From Mycobacterium sp. WUMAC-067 (lineage in GTDB: Bacteria > Actinomycetota > Actinomycetes > Mycobacteriales > Mycobacteriaceae): DNA of 64,000 bases. The translations under genes and the position numbers were made by a program. The stretch lies in contig NZ_JAEKMI010000021.1 in NCBI RefSeq assembly GCF_020217485.1, forward strand, positions 1 to 64,000, written 5' to 3'. The notes below the pieces were generated by a model. It saw only the letters and a program-made list of their open reading frames with translations. It did not search any database and was not told the DNA's origin. Every line of letters starts with the position of its first letter. Within the stretch, counting starts at the first letter, position 1. Below, one piece after another: positions 24,584 through 31,907 of the stretch.

Positions 24584-25948
24584 CTAATCCTCTCCGATCG
24601 CGATGAAGACGTTCTTGGTCTCGGTGAATCCCAACGGCGCGTCCGGGCCCAGCTCGCGGCCCAGGCCCGACTGCTTGAACCCGCCGAACGGGGTGTTGTA
24701 CCGGACCGAAGAGTGCGAATTCACCGACAGATTGCCGGATTCGACCGCGCGAGACACGCGCAGGGCACGCGACAGATCGTTCGTCCAGATCGATCCGGAC
24801 AGGCCGTAGGCGGTGTCGTTGGCCAGCGCGACGGCGTCCTGCTCGTCGTCGAAGGCCAGCACGGTGACCACCGGGCCGAAGATCTCCTCGGTGACGCTGC
24901 GGTCGGTGCGCTGCGGGGTCAGAACCGTTGGCGGGAACCAGAATCCGCGCCCGCTCGGCGCGGTGCCGCGAAACGCGACCGGCGCGCCGTCGGGCACGTA
25001 GGAGGCCACCTTGGCGCGGTGCGCGGCCGACACCAGCGGGCCCATCTCGGTGTCCCGGGACGCGGGATCGCCGACGACGACGCCCTTGACCGCGGGTTCG
25101 AGCAGCTCCATGAAGCGGTCATACACGCTGCGCTGCACCAGGATCCGGCTGCGGGCGCAGCAGTCCTGCCCGGCATTGTCGAAGACGCCGGCCGGCGCGG
25201 TGGCGGCGGCCCGCTCCAGATCGCAGTCGGCAAACACGATGTTGGCGCTCTTGCCGCCCAGCTCCAGGGTCACCCGCTTCACCCGGGCGGCCGCGCCGGC
25301 CAGCACCCTTTTGCCGACTTCGGTCGAGCCGGTGAACACGATCTTGGCAACATCGGGATGCGTGACGAACCGCTCCCCGACCACCGCGCCCGGCCCGGGC
25401 AACACCTGGAGCAGGCCTTCGTCCAGGCCGGCCTCCGCCGCCAGCTCGCCGAGCCGGATCGTGGTCAGCGGCGTCGCCTCGGCGGGCTTGATCAGCACGG
25501 CGTTGCCGGCGGCCAGGGCCGGCGCGAAGCCCCAGGAGGCGATGGGCATCGGGAAGTTCCACGGGGTGATCACCCCGACCACACCCAGCGGCTCGTTGAA
25601 GGTGACGTCGAGGCCGCCGGCCACCGGAATTTGCTTGCCGGACAATCGTTCCGGGCTGGCGGCGTAGTAGGTCAGCACGTCGCGGACGTGGCCTGCCTCC
25701 CACTCGGCCGAGGCGACGGGATGCCCCGCGTTGGCGACCTCGAGGGCCGCCAGCTCGTCGACATGGGTGTCGACGGCGGCGGCGAAAGCCCTTAGGCCGG
25801 CCGCCCGTTCGGCCGGTGACCGCCGCGCCCACCGCCGCTGCGCCGCCCGGGCCCGGGCCACCGCGTCGTCGACGGCCGCGGCGTCGACGTGCTCGACCGA
25901 GCGCAGCACTTCCTCGGTCGCCGGGTTGATCAGTTGGGTGGCGCTCAT
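24584..25948 (-). CDS. aldC: Aldehyde dehydrogenase AldC
   Basis: The 454-residue NAD-dependent aldehyde dehydrogenase has TPWNFP, the cofactor motif FTGSTEVGKRV, the catalytic Glu in LELGGKSANIV and the catalytic Cys in NAGQDCCA. The C-terminal FGGFKQSGLGRE is also typical. ATG 25948 gives the family length and lies one base after the upstream C26 hydrolase stop; the longer frame is a shadow. In the context of a GlnA-like enzyme and a C26 hydrolase, it could act like PuuC on a gamma-glutamylated amino aldehyde. Confidence 0.94.
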   Translation of the reverse strand: MSATQLINPATEEVLRSVEHVDAAAVDDAVARARAAQRRWARRSPAERAAGLRAFAAAVDTHVDELAALEVANAGHPVASAEWEAGHVRDVLTYYAASPERLSGKQIPVAGGLDVTFNEPLGVVGVITPWNFPMPIASWGFAPALAAGNAVLIKPAEATPLTTIRLGELAAEAGLDEGLLQVLPGPGAVVGERFVTHPDVAKIVFTGSTEVGKRVLAGAAARVKRVTLELGGKSANIVFADCDLERAAATAPAGVFDNAGQDCCARSRILVQRSVYDRFMELLEPAVKGVVVGDPASRDTEMGPLVSAAHRAKVASYVPDGAPVAFRGTAPSGRGFWFPPTVLTPQRTDRSVTEEIFGPVVTVLAFDDEQDAVALANDTAYGLSGSIWTNDLSRALRVSRAVESGNLSVNSHSSVRYNTPFGGFKQSGLGRELGPDAPLGFTETKNVFIAIGED

Positions 25949-25949
25949 G

Positions 25950-26747
25950 TCAGCGCCCCGCATACGACCGGGCCGCGTCCACGATCGCGGCGAACAACCG
26001 CAGATCCTCCAGGGACTGTTCCGGATGCCATTGCACGGCAAGCACAAACCGGTCCCCGGGGAGCTCCAGGGCCTCGACGACGCCGTCGGCATCGGTCGCG
26101 CTGACCACCAGTCCGTCCCCGACCCGGTCGATGGCCTGGTGGTGATAGCACGGGGCGTCGGCGGTCTCCCCCACCAGCGCGGCCAGCCGGGTGCCCGCCA
26201 CGGTGCGCACCGGCAACCGGGTGAACACCCCGTCGCCGGCGCGGTGCCCGCAGTGGCCAAGCACGTCGGGCAGGTGCTGGTGCAGCGTGCCGCCGAGCGC
26301 GACGTTGAGCACCTGTGCGCCGCGGCAGATCCCGAGCACCGGCAGCCCCCGGTCCAGCGCGCCGCGCAGCAGCGCGAACTCCCAGGCGTCGCGGTCGGTG
26401 CGGGGTTCGTCGGTCGCCGGATGCGGTTGCTGGCCGTAGCTGGCGGGGTCGAGGTCATAGCCGCCGGTGATCACCAGCGCGTGCAGGCCGTCGAGCACCG
26501 CGCCGACGATCTCGGCGTCCACGGGTTGCGGGGGCAGCAGCACGGCGATCCCGCCGGCCTGGATGACGCCCTCGAAGTAGTCGGTCGGCAGGTATCCGGC
26601 CGGGATGTCCCAGATTCCGGTCTGCACCCGCTCCAGGTACGTGGTCAGGCCCACCACCGGGCGGCTTGGTGCCCGTGGCGATCGCAAGCGCGGCGCAGCC
26701 GGGCGCAGCGGGTCGCCACCATCCAGCTCAGAGCCGTTCAAAACCAC
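25950..26747 (-). CDS. Class I glutamine amidotransferase-like hydrolase (peptidase C26, PuuD-like; Rv2859c-like)
   Basis: The core of this protein matches gamma-glutamyl hydrolases such as PuuD: RPVVGLTTYLE opens the domain, ITGGYDLDPASYGQ follows, the nucleophile is in LGICRGAQVLNVALGG, and the His-Glu pair is in VQWHPEQS. The N-terminal 25 or so residues (SELDGGDPLRPAAPRLRSPRA) come from a dispersed repeat read in frame. GTG 26747 is favoured because AAAGGA lies five bases upstream; it overlaps glnA4 by 20 bases. GTG 26657 at the domain edge is the alternative and would exclude the repeat. Confidence 0.88.
   Translation of the reverse strand: MVLNGSELDGGDPLRPAAPRLRSPRAPSRPVVGLTTYLERVQTGIWDIPAGYLPTDYFEGVIQAGGIAVLLPPQPVDAEIVGAVLDGLHALVITGGYDLDPASYGQQPHPATDEPRTDRDAWEFALLRGALDRGLPVLGICRGAQVLNVALGGTLHQHLPDVLGHCGHRAGDGVFTRLPVRTVAGTRLAALVGETADAPCYHHQAIDRVGDGLVVSATDADGVVEALELPGDRFVLAVQWHPEQSLEDLRLFAAIVDAARSYAGR
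26672..26723 (-). repeat. Dispersed ~52-base repeat, copy 2 (in frame in the C26 hydrolase)
   Basis: The 52-base element matches 4045-4097 apart from a small central difference. Read on the minus strand it encodes DGGDPLRPAAPRLRSPRA at the N-terminus of the C26 hydrolase, starting five bases after the glnA4 stop. From memory, the M. tuberculosis orthologue Rv2859c carries several tandem copies of this unit in frame. Confidence 0.8.
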
Positions 26748-28122
26748 GCGTCCTTTCCCAGTCGGTGACCGCCGCATTGAAGGCCGCCAGCTCCACGCGG
26801 GCGTTGTTCAGGTAGTGGGCGACCACGTCGTCGCCGAACACCTCCCGCGCGAGGGTCGAGCGCTCGAAGGCCGAGGCCGCCTCGGCCAGGGTGGCGGGCA
26901 GCCGCTCGACGCCGGGGGCGTGATAGGCGTTCCCCGCGTAGGGCTCCGGTGGCTCGAGGCCCCGTTCGATACCGTACAGCCCGCCGGCGACGATCGCCGC
27001 CACCGCCAGATACGGGTTGACGTCGCCGCCGGGCACCCGGCACTCGACCCGGGTGTTGGGCCCGTGGCCGACCACCCGCAGCGCGCAGGTGCGGTTGTCC
27101 AGCCCCCAGGCCAGCGCGGTGGGCGCGAAGCTGCCGTCGGCGAATCGCTTGTAGGAGTTGATGTTCGGCGCATAGAACAGGGTGAAGTCGCGCAGGGTGA
27201 CCAGCAGGCCGGCCAGGAAGCTGCCGAATGTCGACGACATGCCGTGCGGGTGCCCGGGGTCGGCGAACACCGCGCCACCCTGCGGGTCGCGCAGCGAGAG
27301 GTGTACGTGGCAGCTGTTGCCTTCTCGCTCATCGTATTTCGCCATGAATGTCAGGCTTTTGCCGTGCTGATCGGCGATCTCCTTGGCCCCGTTCTTGTAG
27401 ATGACGTGGTTGTCGCAGGTGACCAGCGCCTCGTCGTAGCGGAATCCGATCTCCTGCTGCCCCCTGTTGCATTCGCCTTTGACGGCCTCGAATTGCAGTC
27501 CCGCGCCGGCCATCCCGCGCCGGATGTCACGCAGCAGCGGCTCCATGCGCGACGACGCCGCGATCGCATAGTCGATGTTGTAGTCGCTGGCCGGGGTCAG
27601 CCCGCGGTATCCGCTGGCCCACGCCTGGCGATACGGCTCGTCGAACACCATGAATTCCAGCTCGGTCGCGGCGTCGGCGATCAGGCCGCGCCGGGCCAGC
27701 CGGTCGAGCTGGCGGCGCAGGATGGCCCGCGGCGACACGGCGACCGGGCTGCCGTCGGCCCAGCCCACGTCGGCGATCACCAACGCGGTCCCGGGCAGCC
27801 AGGGAATGCGCCGCAGGGTGGACAGGTCAGGCGTCAGCACCGTGTCGCCGTATCCGGTGTCCCAGCTCGACATCGCGTAGCCACCGACGGTGTTCATGTC
27901 GACGTCGACCGCCAGCAGATAGCCGCAGCACTCGGCGCCGTGGGCGGCCACCTCGTCGACGAACAGGTGCGCGTCCACCCGCTTGCCGACCAGGCGTCCC
28001 TGCATGTCGGCGAACGCCACGATGACCGTGTCCACCGCGCCGCCGGCCACCAGTTGCTGCAGGGCGGTCAGCGAGAGCATCGCGGCGTTCGGGTCGGTCA
28101 CGGCGTCATCTTCGGAGGCCAT
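26728..28122 (-). CDS. glnA4: Glutamine synthetase-like enzyme GlnA4
   Basis: This is a 464-residue member of the glutamine synthetase superfamily that is not the main GS. It shows the family metal ligands in ELEFMVF, the GECNRGQQEIGFRYDEAL region, the CHVHLSLRD histidine motif and the NSYKR arginine motif. Related proteins attach glutamate to amines such as putrescine or ethanolamine. Its position directly upstream of a C26 hydrolase, an aldehyde dehydrogenase and an SDR argues for a gamma-glutamylamine pathway. The exact amine is unknown. Confidence 0.92.
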   Translation of the reverse strand: MASEDDAVTDPNAAMLSLTALQQLVAGGAVDTVIVAFADMQGRLVGKRVDAHLFVDEVAAHGAECCGYLLAVDVDMNTVGGYAMSSWDTGYGDTVLTPDLSTLRRIPWLPGTALVIADVGWADGSPVAVSPRAILRRQLDRLARRGLIADAATELEFMVFDEPYRQAWASGYRGLTPASDYNIDYAIAASSRMEPLLRDIRRGMAGAGLQFEAVKGECNRGQQEIGFRYDEALVTCDNHVIYKNGAKEIADQHGKSLTFMAKYDEREGNSCHVHLSLRDPQGGAVFADPGHPHGMSSTFGSFLAGLLVTLRDFTLFYAPNINSYKRFADGSFAPTALAWGLDNRTCALRVVGHGPNTRVECRVPGGDVNPYLAVAAIVAGGLYGIERGLEPPEPYAGNAYHAPGVERLPATLAEAASAFERSTLAREVFGDDVVAHYLNNARVELAAFNAAVTDWERTRGFERL

Positions 28123-28142
28123 GACCGCTAGTCAACCAGGCG

Positions 28143-28703
28143 CTACCAGGTGCTGGTGCGCAAAATGATCTCGGCGGCCAATTGCGCCGTCGACTCCTGC
28201 ACGGTGCGCCGTCCCAGGTGCACCACCCGGTAGTCGGCGTAGACGTATTGCTGGCTGGCCTGGGCCACCGACCGGGCGGCCGGCGAGCTGACCAAGACGG
28301 TGGTGCCGATCTCGACCGGCGGGCAATGTCCGTCGCGGATGGCGCCGTCGCGGTCGCCGGCGCGCGGATGCCCGCGATCGATCACCACCAGTCCCACGAA
28401 CCGGCCCAGCCGGGTCGCCGTCAGTTCCCAGGCGAGGTCGCCGCCGGCGCGGTCGCCCATGACGACGGCCCAGCCGATTCCCAGCGCGTCGAGAATGCCG
28501 ATCACCGACTTGGGGGTCAGCCGCGGGTCGAAGCCGACAACGACCGTCCGCAGCGATGCGGTGTGCAGGCGCTCGCAGACCGCGTCATACGCGGCGGGGG
28601 CGCGCTCCTCGTCGCCCAATATGACGACGACGACGCCCGTCTCCGGTCCGGCCACAACGACCGGGACCGGGAACCCCTCCAGGGTGGTCATCATCGAGGA
28701 CAC
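28143..28703 (-). CDS. Alpha/beta-hydrolase-like protein
   Basis: The 186-residue product shows strands typical of the alpha/beta-hydrolase fold (PVVVAGPETGVVVVILGD, LRTVVVGFDPRL) and a possible nucleophile-elbow region, VVMGDRAGGDLAWELT, where the usual GxSxG serine is replaced by Asp (GDRAG). The Asp nucleophile would fit a dehalogenase- or epoxide-hydrolase-like enzyme, but the protein is short and may be inactive. ATG 28703 is the longest start; internal Met codons 28694 and 28691 are possible. It is 20 bases upstream of glnA4 on the same strand. Confidence 0.7.
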   Translation of the reverse strand: MSSMMTTLEGFPVPVVVAGPETGVVVVILGDEERAPAAYDAVCERLHTASLRTVVVGFDPRLTPKSVIGILDALGIGWAVVMGDRAGGDLAWELTATRLGRFVGLVVIDRGHPRAGDRDGAIRDGHCPPVEIGTTVLVSSPAARSVAQASQQYVYADYRVVHLGRRTVQESTAQLAAEIILRTSTW

Positions 28704-28847
28704 CCAAGCACGCTACAGCCAAACGGCATGGGTGCGCGACGATTCTGGGGCATGTGATACAGGGACACAGTTTCCACCGGCATCGTATGACGGCGTTACG
28801 GCCACGGCGTCAACAGCGATGTTCACTTCGCGACGTCGACGAAAGTC

Positions 28848-30368
28848 CTACGGGCGCAACCGACTTACGAGACAGGGCCGCGTCGGTGGCGGCCCGTGCA
28901 GCAGCCCGAGGACGGCGTCGACGTCGAGGTGGGCGGCCAGCAGGTCGGCGGCGAGATCGAGTTGGGCGTCGCGTCGCGCCGCGACGTTGGTGCCGTCGTC
29001 GACGACGAAGCCGCGCCGGCCGGCGGCGTCGGCGACCCGGGTGAGCCAGGCGCGCCGGAAGTCGTCGTTGTCGAGCAGGCCGTGCCAATGCGTCCCAAAG
29101 ACCGCGCCGCGCACCACACCTTGCGGTCGCGGCTCGGCGCCCGCGTCGAACCACGTTTGCTCGGCGCAGCGGGCGATCCGCCCGTGGTGGATCTCGTATC
29201 CGCTCAAGGGACCGTCGATCCCACGTTGCCAGCGGCGCAAGGTCTTGGCCGGATCGAAGGCGATGTCGGCGTCCAGCAGGCCCAGCCCCGGCACGTCGCC
29301 CGCCCCGGACTCCACCGGGTCGTCGATGCGACGGCACAGCATCTGAAATCCCCCGCAGATCCCCAGCACCGGCTTGCCGGCCCGCGCGTGCGCCACGATC
29401 GCCTCGGCCAGGCCGCGCTCGCACAGCCAGGACAGGTCGGCGACGGTGGCCTTGCTGCCGGGGATGACGACCAGGTCGGCGTCGGCCGCGTCGGCGGGGT
29501 CGGCGACCCAGCGCACCAACACCCCCGGTTCGCACGCCAGCGCCTCGACGTCGGTGGAGTTGGAAATCCGGGGCAGCCGGACCGCCGCCACCCGCAACCA
29601 CTCGTCACCGCGCGGCGGGACGGGCGCGCCGATGACGCGGTGCGCGACCACCGACAGCGAGTCCTCGGCGTCCAGCCACAGCTCGTCGGCGTACGGCAGC
29701 ACCCCGAAGGTGGGCCGGCCCGTCATGGCCTGCAGCTGGCGCAATCCCGGCTCCAGCAGCGCGGGATCGCCCCGGAATTTGTTGACGATGTAACCGGAGA
29801 TCAGCGCCTGGTCGTCGGGCTCGAGCACCGCGACCGTCCCGAACAGGTGCGCGAGCAGGCCGCCGCGGTCGATGTCACCGACCAGGACCACCGGCAGGTT
29901 GGCCGCCCTCGCCAATCCCATGTTGGCCAAATCCGTGGCGCGCAGGTTGATTTCGGCCGGAGAGCCCGCACCCTCGCAGATCACCGCGTCGAATTCGTCG
30001 CGCAGGCACGTCAATTCGTCGAGCACGACGGCGGCGAGCCGATCGCGGTGCCGCACATAGCTTTTCGCGCTGACCGAGTCGGCGACCCGGCCCTTGATCA
30101 CGAGCTGCGAGGTGCGGTCGCTGCCCGGTTTGAGCAGGATCGGGTTGAACCGCACGCTGGGTTCCAGACCGGCCGCGCGGGCCTGAATCGCCTGGGCGCG
30201 GCCGATTTCGCCGCCTTCGACGGTGACCACGGAATTGTTGGACATGTTCTGCGCCTTGAACGGGGCGACCCGAATTCCGCGGCGGGCCAGTAGCCGGCAC
30301 AGGGCGGCGACCACCACCGATTTGCCGGCGTCGGAGCTGGTGCCGGCGACCAGCAGCGCCCCGCTCAC
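28848..30368 (-). CDS. cobQ: Cobyric acid synthase
   Basis: CobQ amidates four side chains of the corrin ring in late cobalamin synthesis. The 506-residue protein has the N-terminal ATPase part (VAGTSSDAGKSVVVAALCR, KAQNMSNNS) and the C-terminal glutamine amidotransferase-like domain with GICGGFQMLCRR as nucleophile region and GYEIHHGR. The length fits (about 490). In M. tuberculosis cobQ1 is at Rv0255c, far from this locus, so its place between mapB and glnA4 is a lineage difference. It follows mapB after 25 bases. Confidence 0.95.
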   Translation of the reverse strand: MSGALLVAGTSSDAGKSVVVAALCRLLARRGIRVAPFKAQNMSNNSVVTVEGGEIGRAQAIQARAAGLEPSVRFNPILLKPGSDRTSQLVIKGRVADSVSAKSYVRHRDRLAAVVLDELTCLRDEFDAVICEGAGSPAEINLRATDLANMGLARAANLPVVLVGDIDRGGLLAHLFGTVAVLEPDDQALISGYIVNKFRGDPALLEPGLRQLQAMTGRPTFGVLPYADELWLDAEDSLSVVAHRVIGAPVPPRGDEWLRVAAVRLPRISNSTDVEALACEPGVLVRWVADPADAADADLVVIPGSKATVADLSWLCERGLAEAIVAHARAGKPVLGICGGFQMLCRRIDDPVESGAGDVPGLGLLDADIAFDPAKTLRRWQRGIDGPLSGYEIHHGRIARCAEQTWFDAGAEPRPQGVVRGAVFGTHWHGLLDNDDFRRAWLTRVADAAGRRGFVVDDGTNVAARRDAQLDLAADLLAAHLDVDAVLGLLHGPPPTRPCLVSRLRP

Positions 30369-30393
30369 CTCGTTGTGGCGAGCAGTGAGAGCC

Positions 30394-31251
30394 TCACGGC
30401 AGCGTGAGGATTTCGGCGCCGGTGTCGGTGACCAGCAGGGTGTGCTCGAACTGCGCGGTCCACTTGCGGTCCTTGGTGACCACCGTCCAGCCGTCGTCCC
30501 AGATCTCGTAGTCCAGGCCGCCGAGGTTGATCATCGGCTCGATGGTGAACGTCATGCCCGGCTGCATGATCGTCGACACGGACGGCTGGTCGTAGTGCAG
30601 GACGACCAGGCCGTTGTGAAACGTGGTGCCGATACCGTGACCGGTGAAATCGCGAACCACGTTGTAGCCGAACCGATTCGCGTACGACTCGATGACGCGG
30701 CCGACGACCGACAGGGCACGCCCGGGCTTGACGGCGTTGATGGCGCGCATCGTCGCCTCCCGGGTTCGCTCCACCAGCAGCCGGTGCTCTTCCGAGACGT
30801 CGCCGGCCAGGAACGTGGCGTTGGTGTCGCCGTGCACCCCGTCGATGTAGGCGGTGACGTCGATGTTGACGATGTCGCCGTCGGCGATCACCGTCGAGTC
30901 GGGGATGCCGTGGCAGATGACCTCGTTGAGCGACGTGCAGCACGACTTCGGAAAGCCCTTGTAGCCCAGCGTCGACGGGTAGGCGCCGTGATCGACCATG
31001 TATTCGTGGGCGATCCGGTCCAGCTCGTCGGTGGTCACGCCCGGCGCGACCGCCTTGCCCGCCTCCACCAGCGCGCGCGCCGCGATGCGGCCGGCGACCC
31101 GCATCTTCTCGATCACCTCGGGCGTCTGCACCCACGGCTCGCTGCCCTCCTGGACCGTCGGCTTCCAGGCGTACTCGGGGCGCGGGATGCTGCCGGGCAC
31201 CGGCAGAGTCGGGGACAACTCTCCGGGGGAAAGCGCGGTGCGAGCGGGCAT
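30394..31251 (-). CDS. map: Methionine aminopeptidase MapB
   Basis: MapB removes the initiator methionine from new proteins. The 285 residues match the family, with an N-terminal extension of about 40 residues that carries the SH3-ligand-like proline region (PTLPVPGSIPRP). The five metal ligands are visible in NIDVTAYIDGVHGDTNATF (two Asp), TGHGIGTTFH (His), TIEPM (Glu) and QFEHTLLV (Glu). It lies downstream of the DUF1707 gene on the same strand. Confidence 0.96.
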   Translation of the reverse strand: MPARTALSPGELSPTLPVPGSIPRPEYAWKPTVQEGSEPWVQTPEVIEKMRVAGRIAARALVEAGKAVAPGVTTDELDRIAHEYMVDHGAYPSTLGYKGFPKSCCTSLNEVICHGIPDSTVIADGDIVNIDVTAYIDGVHGDTNATFLAGDVSEEHRLLVERTREATMRAINAVKPGRALSVVGRVIESYANRFGYNVVRDFTGHGIGTTFHNGLVVLHYDQPSVSTIMQPGMTFTIEPMINLGGLDYEIWDDGWTVVTKDRKWTAQFEHTLLVTDTGAEILTLP

Positions 31252-31281
31252 GCGACCAGCTTAACCGGGCCCCCGGGCCGA

Positions 31282-31866
31282 TCAGAGTCGCTGGCGGCGC
31301 AGCAGCGAGCGGCGCGGGCCCCGGATGATCACCGAGCCGCACACCACCCGCCCGGTCAGCACGACGTGCGGCCTGCCCTCGCCGGGCGGGTCTTTGCGGC
31401 GATCGCTGGCGCTGCCGACGTAGACCTCGACGTCGTCGATCGACGCGCTGGCGCCATCGGGCAATCGGATCTCCACCGAGCCGAACCGCATGTCCAGTTC
31501 GATGACCACCACCGGCCCGGCGAACCGGGCCTTGGTGAGGTCGAGTTCCACCGACCCCAGCCGGCGCACCAGCGCCAGGCGGGTGGGCACCGTCCATTCG
31601 CCGTGCCGCTTGAGCGAGCCCGCCCAGCCGCGCAGTTCCACCCGGTCGGCCGCCGAGGTGACGATGGCCCCCGGCCCCGGCAGATCACCGACCAGACCGT
31701 CCAGCTCGCCGCGCGTGCGCGCGTAGGACACCTGCGACGAGCGCTGCTCGAACTCGTCGATGTCGATCAGCCCGAGCGCGACCGCGTTGTGCAGCCGCCG
31801 CATCGTGCCGTTGCGGTCGGCGTCGGAGACGCGCAACGCCACCATGTCGCCGCCGGTATCGGTCAT
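31282..31866 (-). CDS. DUF1707 protein with LiaF-like C-terminal domain (Rv2862c-like)
   Basis: The N-terminal 60 residues match the actinobacterial DUF1707/SHOCT-like domain (LRVSDADRNGTMRRLHNAVALGLIDIDEFEQR). The rest is a beta-rich domain like the C-terminus of cell-wall-active antibiotic response proteins (VELDLTKARF, VVVIELDMRFGSVEIRLP). No membrane segment is seen, so it is likely soluble. A role in envelope stress sensing is only an inference from the family. Confidence 0.85.
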   Translation of the reverse strand: MTDTGGDMVALRVSDADRNGTMRRLHNAVALGLIDIDEFEQRSSQVSYARTRGELDGLVGDLPGPGAIVTSAADRVELRGWAGSLKRHGEWTVPTRLALVRRLGSVELDLTKARFAGPVVVIELDMRFGSVEIRLPDGASASIDDVEVYVGSASDRRKDPPGEGRPHVVLTGRVVCGSVIIRGPRRSLLRRQRL

Positions 31867-31907
31867 GCTCGCAATTTACCGTCGATGCGGCCCGAGCGGT
31901 CTGGGCG

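Noticed and set aside
25950..26777. ATG 26777 as the start of the C26 hydrolase
   Set aside because: It would overlap glnA4 by 50 bases and has a weaker SD than GTG 26747.
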